Translations under genes and position numbers: made by a program
Notes under the pieces: model-generated
Told to the model about the DNA's origin: nothing
What the model saw: the letters and a program-made list of their open reading frames with translations, nothing else
Databases searched by the model: none
From: Roseovarius marisflavi
GTDB lineage: Bacteria; Pseudomonadota; Alphaproteobacteria; Rhodobacterales; Rhodobacteraceae
DNA: 64,000 bases
Direction of reading: 5' to 3'
NCBI RefSeq assembly: GCF_900142625.1
Contig: NZ_FRBN01000003.1
Location: 62,001 to 126,000 of the forward strand
Shown: positions 18,202-26,626 of the stretch, one piece after another
Layout of the letters: each line of letters opens with the position of its first letter
How positions within the stretch are numbered: the stretch's first letter is position 1

Positions 18202-19889
18202 GCGCGGCCCTCCAGATACGGGTAGGTCCAGTCATCGGCATTGCCGCCCGCCAATTCGCCGGGGAAAGGCGCGTGCTGAAACATGTTGATGCGCAGCCAG
18301 CGATCCGAGCGCGGATCGAAATGGCATGCCCCGAAGAACGACAGCTTGGCGCGCAGCATGTCGATGGGCAGAACGCTGGCGTCAATCGTGTTGTCGCGGA
18401 TTTCGGCATAGGGAAGGCGCGCGGCGATCTGGGCGCGGCGCACCACGTGGCGATGCTCGGGGTGCTTGAGCAGGAAACCGGCCACCGGCCCCTTGGGGAA
18501 ATCGGCCAGATCGGCAAACATGCGTGCGGCGTCGCGCCCCGGGCAAAGCGGTTGCTCATAGGGTTCGATCGGCTCGTCAAACCGCTCGCCAAGGCGCGGT
18601 TCAAGCTTTGCCTCGGAGGTGTACCAGACCCGTGCGGTTGCGTCCCGCCCGGCCCAGTCGATCTCAAGCGCCCAGCCATAGACGTCTTGGGTGATGGCGC
18701 GCAGATCGCTCACCTGCATCGCCCCGTCGATGCGCCATGTGGCACCCTCATCGGCGGCCATGCAACAGCTTAGCCCATCCACCAGATCGCCGTAGGGCTC
18801 CATCAAAAGCGAGGCCAAAAGCTCTTGCCCCTCGACGGCAAGCGCGGTTTCCCCCCAGAGCCAGAGGCGGTTCCAGGGCATGTCGCCTGTCAGGTCGGCC
18901 TCGGCCAGATGCGCAATCAGCGCCTCCATATCGGCGCGCAGGTCGTCCAGTTTCGCAATCTGGATCGGGTGCTCTGACTGCCAGCTTTGCGCATGCAGGC
19001 GCGCGCGCTTGGCAAAGTCGCAAAAGCTCTGCGCGGCTTCGGGGGTGGCCTCGGGCAGGGCGCGAATACGGGCCAAGGCCTCTTCGCGCGCCGCGATCCA
19101 GTTGTTGAGCAGCGCGGGATGGTTCAAAATGAACGGCGCCATGCCAAGCCCGGTTGAATTGCCAATGCCAAAGCGGCGGCGCAGCTTGGGCGCCAGCGGC
19201 ACGGCGGTCTCGGGCGCGCGCAGGGCGGCCATATGCTCGACCAGATCCATCACAAAGGCGCGGGTCAGGAAAACCGACAGCATCTCGATCTGGAAGGGGG
19301 CCTGAAACTCATCCCGCTCAGCGGTGGTTTCGCGATCCGCAGCGCCAAACTTGCCCGAGCCATAAACGGCGGTGGTGCGCATGAGATAGCCGACATCGTC
19401 AATCCGGCCCTGATCGGGCTGTTGCCCGTGCGCAAGGCAATCGACCACATAATCCCAGAGCCGCACCGAGCGGTTGGCGCGGCTCAGCGATAGCTCGGTC
19501 TCGGTGATGCGCCCGGCCTCCTGGCGGGGCACGTTTTGGTACAGGCGCTCAAGATCGGCGCGGGTGGGGATGCCGTCAAACAGGGTAAATGTCGCGTCCC
19601 ATTCCGTGGCAATCACCCGGTCCGAGCGTTTCTCGGGCGGCAGGTCATTGGCAAAGGCAATCAGCGAGTAGCTGCGATGCGGCCCGTGCGCGGTATAGAC
19701 CGCGCGCCCGACGCCGCGCGCGTCGATGTCGAAAACACCGCGCTCGAATTGCCAGTTTTCGGCCTTGAGGCGGCGCAAAAGCACGCGCATGAAAGAAAGT
19801 CGGGATTGATGAAAAGACCCAAGCCGGGCCAGACGCATGACCACATTGGGGTCGCGGGGCGCGATGCGAATGCTGTCGGTCTGTTGCAT
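18198..19889 (-). CDS. Unknown 563-residue protein of the BCCT operon
   Basis: No family was recognised. The frame is open much further upstream into the BCCT gene, but the ATG at 19889 with AAGGACA before it gives a coherent protein starting MQQTDSIRIAPRDP. It is soluble, with no signal peptide. Likely conserved blocks include YGSGKFGAADRE (about 185), GNSTGLGMAPFILNHP (about 258), WYTSEAKLEPRLGERFDEP (about 425) and PIDMLRAKLSFFGACHFDPR near the C-terminus. The dense glycine, aspartate and arginine blocks look like an enzyme active site rather than a structural protein. It is coupled by ATGA to the DUF3726 gene. Position within a transporter and dehydrogenase operon suggests a catabolic role. 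Confidence 0.7.
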   Translation of the reverse strand: MQQTDSIRIAPRDPNVVMRLARLGSFHQSRLSFMRVLLRRLKAENWQFERGVFDIDARGVGRAVYTAHGPHRSYSLIAFANDLPPEKRSDRVIATEWDATFTLFDGIPTRADLERLYQNVPRQEAGRITETELSLSRANRSVRLWDYVVDCLAHGQQPDQGRIDDVGYLMRTTAVYGSGKFGAADRETTAERDEFQAPFQIEMLSVFLTRAFVMDLVEHMAALRAPETAVPLAPKLRRRFGIGNSTGLGMAPFILNHPALLNNWIAAREEALARIRALPEATPEAAQSFCDFAKRARLHAQSWQSEHPIQIAKLDDLRADMEALIAHLAEADLTGDMPWNRLWLWGETALAVEGQELLASLLMEPYGDLVDGLSCCMAADEGATWRIDGAMQVSDLRAITQDVYGWALEIDWAGRDATARVWYTSEAKLEPRLGERFDEPIEPYEQPLCPGRDAARMFADLADFPKGPVAGFLLKHPEHRHVVRRAQIAARLPYAEIRDNTIDASVLPIDMLRAKLSFFGACHFDPRSDRWLRINMFQHAPFPGELAGGNADDWTYPYLEGRA

Positions 19890-19922
19890 TGGCCTGTCCT
19901 TTTCCGGTCTTGAATTTAAACG

Positions 19923-19947
19923 GGGCGGCCCCGGTAAAGGGCCGCCC
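19923..19947 (-). terminator. Intercistronic GC hairpin between the BCCT gene and the 563-residue gene
   Basis: GGGCGGCCC (19923-19931) and GGGCCGCCC (19939-19947) form a perfect 9-bp stem with a 7-nt loop, directly after the BCCT stop codon. Read on the minus strand it is followed by GTTTAAATT, a poor U-run. Partial termination or message stabilisation of the transporter part is likely. Confidence 0.6.
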
Positions 19948-19954
19948 TGAAATG

Positions 19955-21508
19955 TCAGCGCATCTCGCGGCCTTTTGCAAGGGTGATACGGATCGCATCC
20001 CAAAGCGAGGGCAAAAGCACAAGCGACACCGGCACGGCCGTGACCACGATAAAGCTTTGCAATTTGCCGACGCCGCCGGCCCCGGTATAGATCAGGATGA
20101 TCGCCATGATTCCCATCGCTACGCCCCAGAACAGGCGCACGGGCAGGGCGGGCCTGTCCTCGTTCGACATGGCCACCGCGATCACATAGGTCATCGAATC
20201 GCCGGTCGTGGCCACGAAGATCGTGGTCAGGATCAGGAACAGAACCGACACGATAAAGCCCATCGGCAATTGCTGGGTGATCGCCAGAAGGGCGGCGGGC
20301 AGGTTGAAGCCCTCGAAGGCGGTCGAGACCGAGCCTTGATTGGCCAGCTCGTAGGCGATGCCGGAGCCGCCGACGATGGTGAACCAGAATGCGGTCACGA
20401 CGGGGGCCACAATCGACAGCATGATCACGATAGAGCGGATCGAACGCCCCCGGCTGACGCGCGCGATGAACATCGCCATCAGCGGACCATAGCCAAGGAA
20501 CCACCCCCAAAAGAACACCGTCCACCAGCCAAGCCAGCCCGGCTCGCCAAACACACCCGCCTCGCCACGATAAAGCGCCATCGGGAAGAAATCGGTCAGA
20601 TAGGTGGCAAAGCCGCCGAAGAAGCTTTTGAAGATGAACATCGTCGGCCCGGCCACCAGCATGAACAGCAACAAGGCGGCGGCAAGGAGCACGTTCACCC
20701 GGCTCAGGATCTGGATACCCTTGGTCAGCCCCGACGCCGCAGAGGCGGTATAGAGCGCCACAAGCGCCAGGATCACCATCGCTTGGGTGACAAACCCGTC
20801 GGGAATGCCGAACAGCGCGTTCAGACCATAGCTGACCTGAAGTCCGAGAAAACCGATCGGCCCCACGGTGCCCGCCACCACGGCGATGATGCAGGAGGCA
20901 TCGGCAATAAGGCCAATCGGCCCCTTGATCGCCGCATCGCCGAACACCGGGTACAGCAAGGTGCGCGGCGCCAGCGGAAGACCTTTTTCATAGTGGTAAT
21001 GCATCAGCATGACCGTGGTCAGCGCGCCAAGGATCGCCCAGGCGAGAAAGCCCCAGTGCATGAAGCTTTGCGCAAGCGCGGGGTTTACGGCGGCGGCACT
21101 GGCGGCTTCGGCACCGAAATGCGGTGGTGACGACAGGAAATGCGCCATCGGCTCGCCTGCGGCCCAGAACACACCGCCCCCGGCCAGAAGCGTGCACATG
21201 ATCATCGCGCCCCACTGGAACAGCGGAAATTCAGGCGCGGCAAGCCCGCCCATGATCGCGCGCCCACCGGGCAGAACCACAAGCACAAGCCCGATCAGGA
21301 AGGTGGCCAGCAACAAAAGCTGCCAATAGAGGCCGAAATACTTGGCCGACCAGGCAAAACCGGTGTCGACCATGCTTGACAACAGATCGAGGTCAAACAG
21401 GGCAATCACGCAGAACAGCGCGATAAAGCCGCCGGTTATGGCAAACAGAGGCTTGTTGATGTGATGCATCTGCCCTTTGGCTGCATCCGTGTGGGTGATG
21501 TCGGACAT
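19955..21508 (-). CDS. BCCT-family betaine/carnitine/choline-type transporter
   Basis: A 517-residue secondary transporter with about 12 membrane segments. The BCCT signature lies in segment 8 (GWLGWWTVFFWGWFLGYGPLMAMFIARVSRGRSIR, about 320-355; its Trp-rich aromatic box binds quaternary ammonium). HWGFLAWAILGALTTVMLMHYHYEKG is near 150-175. Family members import betaines, choline, carnitine or related compounds, and some import DMSP or taurine. There is no long C-terminal osmosensory tail, so a catabolic rather than osmotic role is likely. It follows the M19-like gene by 41 bases, with a GGAGG ribosome site, and is followed by a hairpin. Confidence 0.93.
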   Translation of the reverse strand: MSDITHTDAAKGQMHHINKPLFAITGGFIALFCVIALFDLDLLSSMVDTGFAWSAKYFGLYWQLLLLATFLIGLVLVVLPGGRAIMGGLAAPEFPLFQWGAMIMCTLLAGGGVFWAAGEPMAHFLSSPPHFGAEAASAAAVNPALAQSFMHWGFLAWAILGALTTVMLMHYHYEKGLPLAPRTLLYPVFGDAAIKGPIGLIADASCIIAVVAGTVGPIGFLGLQVSYGLNALFGIPDGFVTQAMVILALVALYTASAASGLTKGIQILSRVNVLLAAALLLFMLVAGPTMFIFKSFFGGFATYLTDFFPMALYRGEAGVFGEPGWLGWWTVFFWGWFLGYGPLMAMFIARVSRGRSIRSIVIMLSIVAPVVTAFWFTIVGGSGIAYELANQGSVSTAFEGFNLPAALLAITQQLPMGFIVSVLFLILTTIFVATTGDSMTYVIAVAMSNEDRPALPVRLFWGVAMGIMAIILIYTGAGGVGKLQSFIVVTAVPVSLVLLPSLWDAIRITLAKGREMR

Positions 21509-21549
21509 GTATTCCTCCGTAAGGGTTGTCCGTGGGGGGCGAGGATGCC

Positions 21550-22545
21550 CTAGTGATCCGGCGGCGCGTCTGCCGGGGTGAAGTTTTCGTCAAAGAACCG
21601 AAGCCAGTTGCCGCCCATCAGCGCGTCAACCTCGGTTGCGTCAAAGCCGGTGCGGGCAAGCCCTTCGCGGATATTGCCGAAATCGCGGTTGTCGCGGAAC
21701 CACACGGGCTGGGGCGGGAAACCGGGGGCAGAGGCAGAGCCTTCGCCATAGTCGATTTCCTTGGTCCAGCGCCCGGTGCGCATCCACTCGACAATGCTGT
21801 CGGGCTGATCCTGGCAGAGGTCGCTGCCGATGCCGAAATGGGCGACGCCAAAGGTTTCCGCGGCGCGCGCGATCATCTCGCAAAAGCTGTCGACGGTGCA
21901 GTCGGATTTATCCTTGAGGTGATGGGGATAAAGCGAAAATCCCATCATGCCGCCGTTTTGCGTGACCGCGCGGATCACATCGTCGCGCTTGTTGCGCAGG
22001 GCCGGCTGCCAGCTATGAAGATTGGCATGGGTGATGGTAATCGGGCGGGTCGAGATATCGGCCGCCTCGATGGTCGAGCGGTCGGCGGAATGGCTCATAT
22101 CGACCACAAGGCCGACGCGGTTCATTTCCTTGATCACCTGACGGCCCATGCGGGTGATGCCGGGGTCCTCGGCCTCGTAACACCCCGTCGCCAAAAGCGA
22201 CTGGTTGTTATAGCTCAGCTGCATGAAACGCGCGCCAAGCCGGTGCAGGATCTCGACCAGACCGATATCATCCTCGATCGGGCTGGGGTTCTGAAAGCCA
22301 AAGAAGATCGCGGTGCGCCCGGTGTCCTTGGCGCGGCGCACGTCGTCGCCGGTGAACCCCTGAAAGATCAGCTCTGGAAAACGCTCGAACCAGCGGTTCC
22401 AGGCCTCAAAATTCAGCACGGTTTCGCGGAAATTCTCGTGATAGGAAATGGTGACATGCACCGCGTCCACACCGCCCGCGCGCATCTCGCGGAACACCTT
22501 TTCCGACCAGTTGGCGTATTGCAGCCCGTCGATCACCACGCTCAT
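21550..22545 (-). CDS. M19 (membrane dipeptidase)-like protein lacking canonical metal ligands
   Basis: A 331-residue TIM-barrel protein of the M19/renal dipeptidase superfamily. The fold is clear from VVDMSHSADRSTIEAA (about 166-181), THANLHSW and RNKRDD (about 193-210), GIGSDLCQDQPD (about 260) and the terminal GGNWLRFF. In canonical enzymes the N-terminal HxD and a bridging Glu bind the two zincs. Here the corresponding segments read VIDGLQYANW and IFFGFQNPS, so the His, Asp and Glu are replaced. A similar variant subgroup is found next to glycine betaine and dimethylglycine catabolic genes in Pseudomonas. A dipeptidase function is therefore doubtful. Coupled to the ALDH gene by an ATGA overlap. 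Confidence 0.82.
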   Translation of the reverse strand: MSVVIDGLQYANWSEKVFREMRAGGVDAVHVTISYHENFRETVLNFEAWNRWFERFPELIFQGFTGDDVRRAKDTGRTAIFFGFQNPSPIEDDIGLVEILHRLGARFMQLSYNNQSLLATGCYEAEDPGITRMGRQVIKEMNRVGLVVDMSHSADRSTIEAADISTRPITITHANLHSWQPALRNKRDDVIRAVTQNGGMMGFSLYPHHLKDKSDCTVDSFCEMIARAAETFGVAHFGIGSDLCQDQPDSIVEWMRTGRWTKEIDYGEGSASAPGFPPQPVWFRDNRDFGNIREGLARTGFDATEVDALMGGNWLRFFDENFTPADAPPDH

Positions 22546-23993
22546 TTCGGCACACCTGCCGAGATATAGGCGGTCTTGACGGTGGTGTAGAATTCCGCCG
22601 CCGCGCGGCCCTGTTCGCGGGGGCCATAGGAACTGTCGCCGCGCCCGCCGAAGGGCACGTGGTAATCGGTGCCCGCCGTCGGCAGGTTGACGGTGACAAC
22701 CCCGGTGCGCGCGTTGCGCCGGAAATGCGTGGCGCGCGCAAGGCTTTGCGTGACGATTCCAGAGGTCAGGCCGAAGTTGGTGTCGTTGACGACGGCGAGC
22801 GCCTCTTCATAGCCATCGACCTTGATCACCGAGGTGAGCGGCGCGAACATTTCCTCGCGGTTGATGCGCATGGCGTTGGTGGTGTTAACAAACACGCCGG
22901 GCGTCATGTAATAGCCCTCGGTGTCGCGGGTCACACGCGTGCCGCCACAGGCAAGCTCGGCACCCTCGGATTTGCCGAGATCGACATAGGCGAGGTTCTC
23001 GTTAAGCTGGGTTTCGCTGACCACCGGGCCAAGCTGTGTGCCTTCCTCAAAGGCGTGGCCGACCTTCATCGCCTCGGCCCCCGCCACAAGCTTTTCGACA
23101 AAGGCGTCGTGGATGCCCGCATGCACCACAAGGCGCGAGGAGGCGGTGCATTTTTGCCCTGTGCCGCCAAAGGCCCCGCCAAGCGCAAGGGTGACGGCCA
23201 GATCAAGATCGGCGTCTTCCATCACGGCAAGTGCGTTCTTGCTGCCCATTTCCATTTGCACCTTGGTCAGGTTCTGGATCGCGGCGGTTGCGATGCCCTT
23301 GCCCACGGGCACAGAGCCGGTGAAGGAAATCGCGTTCACTTTTGGGCTTTCGACCAGACGCTGGCCAATGCTGCCGCCCGCGCCCATCACAAGGTTGAAC
23401 AGGCCCTTGGGGATATCCTGACGCGAGATGATCTCGGTCAGCGCATAGGCCGAGGCGGGGGTCATGTTGGCTGGCTTCCAGATCACCGCGTTGCCATAGC
23501 AAAGCGCCGGTGCGATCTTCCAGCTGGCGGTGGCGGTGGGAAAGTTCCAGGGGCTGATCACGGCGACGGTGCCGATGGGTTCGCGGCGCACATCCACCTC
23601 GACACCGGGGCGCACGGAATCGGCATTCTCGCCAAGCTGGCGCAGGCATTCGGCGGCGTAATAGGTAAAGAACTGACCGGCCCGAAACACCTCGCCCTTG
23701 CCCTCGGCCAAGGGCTTGCCCTCTTCGCGGCTCAGCAGGCGGCCCAGCTCTTCGGCGCGCGCCATCATCTCGTTGCCGATCGACATCAAGACGGCCTGCT
23801 TGCGCTCCATCCCGTAGGCGGCCCATTCGATCTGGGCGGCGCGGGCGGCGTCAAGCGCGTGCTCAAGCTGATCGGGATTGGCCTGCGCGTATAGCCCGAT
23901 CAGGTCGCTGATATCGGACGGATTGCGGTTTTCGATCTCTGCGTCTCCGGCGACCCAGTCACCTGCGATGTAGTTGAGATATGTCTTGGCCAT
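22542..23993 (-). CDS. NAD(P)-dependent aldehyde dehydrogenase (ketoglutarate-semialdehyde type)
   Basis: A 483-residue ALDH. The cofactor and proton-relay motifs are present: VISPWNFPTATASWKIAPAL (about 145-164), FTGSVPVGKGIA (about 223), the Glu of MEMGSKNALAV (about 247) and the catalytic Cys in GGTGQKCTASSRLVV (about 281). The C-terminal block NLPTAGTDYHVPFGGRGDSS and EFYTTVKTAY closely resembles alpha-ketoglutarate semialdehyde dehydrogenases, which act in hydroxyproline and pentose degradation. The substrate could be another semialdehyde. It is the first structural gene after the LysR gene, 96 bases away, with palindromic sites in the gap. Confidence 0.88.
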   Translation of the reverse strand: MAKTYLNYIAGDWVAGDAEIENRNPSDISDLIGLYAQANPDQLEHALDAARAAQIEWAAYGMERKQAVLMSIGNEMMARAEELGRLLSREEGKPLAEGKGEVFRAGQFFTYYAAECLRQLGENADSVRPGVEVDVRREPIGTVAVISPWNFPTATASWKIAPALCYGNAVIWKPANMTPASAYALTEIISRQDIPKGLFNLVMGAGGSIGQRLVESPKVNAISFTGSVPVGKGIATAAIQNLTKVQMEMGSKNALAVMEDADLDLAVTLALGGAFGGTGQKCTASSRLVVHAGIHDAFVEKLVAGAEAMKVGHAFEEGTQLGPVVSETQLNENLAYVDLGKSEGAELACGGTRVTRDTEGYYMTPGVFVNTTNAMRINREEMFAPLTSVIKVDGYEEALAVVNDTNFGLTSGIVTQSLARATHFRRNARTGVVTVNLPTAGTDYHVPFGGRGDSSYGPREQGRAAAEFYTTVKTAYISAGVPK

Positions 23994-24062
23994 GGTTTGA
24001 TCCCTTTCCTTGCGTCATGCATAAAAGGCCACAGATCAAACTTCAGAACAAACGTAAAATTG

Positions 24063-24091
24063 TTGAATTTAATTCAGCATAATTGAATTTC
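24063..24091 (-). promoter_or_regulatory. Palindromic AT-rich operator candidate upstream of the ALDH operon
   Basis: TGAATTTAATTCA (24064-24076) is a perfect 13-bp palindrome of the T-N11-A kind used by LysR regulators. TTGAATTT recurs 20 bases on (24083-24090), one helical side away. It lies 71 bases before the ALDH start, ends at the LysR stop codon, and stands out in a GC-rich region. Confidence 0.55.
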
Positions 24092-24971
24092 AGCCGCCAT
24101 CGACCGAAATCTTCGCCTGCCGGATCGTGCGCGCCAGCACACGGGCGGCGGGGGTCAGCATTTTCTCGGGCTGTGTCACCATCCAGACCTCGCGCCGGGC
24201 GGTGCTGTCGGTGAGCGGCAAAAACGCGAGATCGGAGAATTCCGGCAGCACGGTCAGTTCCGGCAGAACGGTCACCCCGACGCCCGCGCGCACCAGGCTC
24301 AGGATCGAGGTGGTGTTGTGCACCATCAGCATCGAGTTGGCCAGAATCGGCGCGAAATCGGCGTCGGTGATATGCTGGCACAGGCCATTGGCGATGAAAT
24401 TCTCACCCGCCAGATTGCCCCAGCCAAGGGTTTTCCATGCGCGCGTCAAAGGATCATCGGCGCGACAGACAAGGCCGAAGGCATCGGTAAAGACAAGGTG
24501 GCGGTCAAACCCCGGCATCGGCGGCAGGCTTGCCAGCCCGATATCGGCGCGCTCGGCGGTCAGCTCGCGCTGAACGCTGGCGGAATCGCTGTCGCTCATG
24601 TCGATGCGCACGCCGGGATGGGCGGTCATGTAGCTTTGCAGGATCGGCGGCATCACCGCCTGCGCGACTGAGGGCGTGACCGCAAGGCGCACATGGCCAA
24701 GCTCGGCGCGCGACAGCCCTTCGATGGCGGAAATGGTGCGGTCAAAATGCGCCAGCTCGCGGCTGGCCTCGATCTGTACCAGTTCGCCGAGGGGGGTAAG
24801 TCGCGATTTGCGCGCGGTCTCGAACAGCGGCGCGCCGATGTGATCTTCGAACTGCTTGAGCATCATCGACACCGCCGAGGGCGTGCGCCCAAGCGCGGTG
24901 GCGGCCTCGGCGAGGCTTCCGTGATCGGCGACGGTGCGAAAACAGCGCAGCATTTCGATTTTGATCGACAA
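24090..24971 (-). CDS. LysR-family transcriptional regulator
   Basis: A 293-residue LysR-type regulator. The winged helix is at the N-terminus (IEMLRCFRTVADHGSLAEAATALGRTPSAVSMMLKQFE), followed by the effector-binding domain from about residue 90. It is encoded upstream of and in the same direction as the ALDH-M19-BCCT operon rather than divergent from it. Palindromic sequences overlapping its 3' end probably form the operator of that operon. The effector is likely the BCCT substrate or a breakdown product, which is inference from position. Confidence 0.88.
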   Translation of the reverse strand: MSIKIEMLRCFRTVADHGSLAEAATALGRTPSAVSMMLKQFEDHIGAPLFETARKSRLTPLGELVQIEASRELAHFDRTISAIEGLSRAELGHVRLAVTPSVAQAVMPPILQSYMTAHPGVRIDMSDSDSASVQRELTAERADIGLASLPPMPGFDRHLVFTDAFGLVCRADDPLTRAWKTLGWGNLAGENFIANGLCQHITDADFAPILANSMLMVHNTTSILSLVRAGVGVTVLPELTVLPEFSDLAFLPLTDSTARREVWMVTQPEKMLTPAARVLARTIRQAKISVDGG

Positions 24972-25085
24972 ATTCAGCCCTCCTGAAGATTCGCCCGCTT
25001 AAGTCGCGTGATCCTGAATAAGAGGGGCGCGCCCGTGCCGTCTATGGGGTTCGCGACCCTTGCCGCGCGGGACGCGACGGCGCGA

Positions 25086-25871
25086 TCAGCCTTGGTGCGG
25101 GCGGTCGGGCACGCGGTCTTCGATCTTTTTGAACGCCAAGGCGATGATCCCGGCGATGATCATGTAAACCAGAGCCAGCAAAAGCAGCGGTTCATAAACA
25201 ATGAAGGTGTCAGAGCGCACCCGGCTTGAGACCGAATAAATCTCGATCACCGTGATCGTCGCCACCAGAGGCGTCGCCTTGAGTTGCAGGATGGTTTCCC
25301 CGCCAAGCGTCGGCAGAACATTGCGGATGGCCTGCGGCAGCCATATCCGGCGGAACATGGTCAGGCGCGGCATGCCAAAGGCGCGCGCGGCCTCAAGCTG
25401 ACCTTTGTTGACCGAGGCAAAGGCACCGCGCATCACCTCGCCCTCGTAACCTGCATAAGACAGGGTGAGCGCCAGCACCGCGTAGGGCCAGGCCTGTCGC
25501 AGATAGGGCCAGAGTTCAGAGCCGCGAATCCACGGGAATTGCGGGAAAAGCGAGCCGAGCCCGTAGTATAAAAGCCAGATTTGCAGCAAGAGCGGCGTGC
25601 CCCGGATCACCGTGCAGAATGCCTTTGCCGGGGCGGAAAGATACCATGGGCCCACGGCCTGCGCCAATCCAAGGGGCACCGCAAGGGCAAAGCCAAGCAC
25701 GGTTGTGACGACCAAAATCCAGATCGTGCGCCATAGCCCTTCAAGCGCGAGCGGGGCGTATTCCGGCAGCCAGTCCCAGCGAAGCGAGAGCGCGCACCAC
25801 AGGAACAGCCCGGCAAAAAGCGCCATCAGAAAGATCCGATGCGGTTGCATGAACGCGCGCCAGCCGGTCAT
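25086..25871 (-). CDS. Polar amino acid ABC transporter permease (HisM/OccM type)
   Basis: A 261-residue inner-membrane permease of the histidine/lysine-arginine/octopine family. The EAA loop coupling to the ATPase is EAARAFGMPRLTMFRRIWLPQAIRNVLPT (about 180-208), and five or more hydrophobic segments surround it. The open frame extends 14 codons further, but the ATG at 25871 overlaps the previous permease stop (ATGA) and is the natural start. Substrate is probably arginine or a methylated derivative, inferred from the divergent aminotransferase and DDAH genes. Confidence 0.9.
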   Translation of the reverse strand: MTGWRAFMQPHRIFLMALFAGLFLWCALSLRWDWLPEYAPLALEGLWRTIWILVVTTVLGFALAVPLGLAQAVGPWYLSAPAKAFCTVIRGTPLLLQIWLLYYGLGSLFPQFPWIRGSELWPYLRQAWPYAVLALTLSYAGYEGEVMRGAFASVNKGQLEAARAFGMPRLTMFRRIWLPQAIRNVLPTLGGETILQLKATPLVATITVIEIYSVSSRVRSDTFIVYEPLLLLALVYMIIAGIIALAFKKIEDRVPDRPHQG

Positions 25872-26620
25872 TTCATGCCCCCCTTGAGCGAGTGTTGCCC
25901 GCGTCGCGCCCATTTCTCGATCCGCGCGAAAAGCGCGCCGGAAAACAGCGTGACGATCAGGTAAAGGGCGCCCGCGGCAAGGAAAAACGTGAAATAGGCG
26001 CGGGTGCTGCCGGCCGCCTGTCGGGTTTCAAGGGTCAGCTCGCTAAAGCCGACGATGGCCAAAAGCGCGGTATCCTTGGTGGCGATCAGCCACAGATTGG
26101 CCAGCCCAGGCGTGGCAAAGCTCATCATCGCGGGGATCGTCACCCGCCGCAGCGTCATCAGCGGCGGCATGCCAAAGGCGCGCGCGGCCTCAAGTTGACC
26201 GGGCGGGATCGCCTGAATGGCGCCGCGTAAGACCTCGGTCGAATAGGCGCCCTGCACCACGCCAAGCACCCAGATGCCGGCCACGACGCCGCTGATCTCG
26301 ACCCGGCCATAGCCCATGGCGACAGAGGCCTGATTGATCAGGTCGCTGCCCACGTAATAAAGGATCAGGATCAGCACGAGTTCGGGCACCGCGCGGATCA
26401 CAGTGGTGTAGATCGCCAGCAGATCGCGCAGGATCGGGCCGCCGTAAAGCTTGCCATAGGCCCCGAACAGCCCGATCACCAAGCCAAAGCCAAAGGCCCC
26501 AAGCGCAATCTGCAAAGAGTTGGCCAGCCCGCGCAACAGGTTGCCGCCCCAGCCCGGAGGCGAGAGCGACAAAAGTTGCACGGACTGGCTTAGCCCGAGG
26601 GTATCGAGCAGGCTTTCCAA
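25868..26620 (-). CDS. Polar amino acid ABC transporter permease (HisQ/OccQ type)
   Basis: A 250-residue permease, partner of the gene that follows. It contains LANSLQIALGAFGFGLVIGLFGAYGK (about 31-56) and the EAA loop EAARAFGMPPLMTLRRVTIPAMMSFATPG (about 144-172). The middle RAVPELVLILILYY is characteristic of HisQ-like subunits. It starts six bases after the binding-protein stop and overlaps the next permease by ATGA, so translation is coupled. Confidence 0.9.
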   Translation of the reverse strand: MESLLDTLGLSQSVQLLSLSPPGWGGNLLRGLANSLQIALGAFGFGLVIGLFGAYGKLYGGPILRDLLAIYTTVIRAVPELVLILILYYVGSDLINQASVAMGYGRVEISGVVAGIWVLGVVQGAYSTEVLRGAIQAIPPGQLEAARAFGMPPLMTLRRVTIPAMMSFATPGLANLWLIATKDTALLAIVGFSELTLETRQAAGSTRAYFTFFLAAGALYLIVTLFSGALFARIEKWARRGQHSLKGGMK

Positions 26621-26626
26621 ACCGGC

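Noticed and set aside
19890-20525. N-terminal extension of the 563-residue protein into the BCCT gene
   Set aside because: The extra residues are out-of-frame BCCT sequence; a ribosome site and ATG lie at 19889.
19889-21130. A 413-codon frame antisense to BCCT
   Set aside because: Product is His/Arg/Gln-rich, typical of antisense to a membrane protein in GC-rich DNA.
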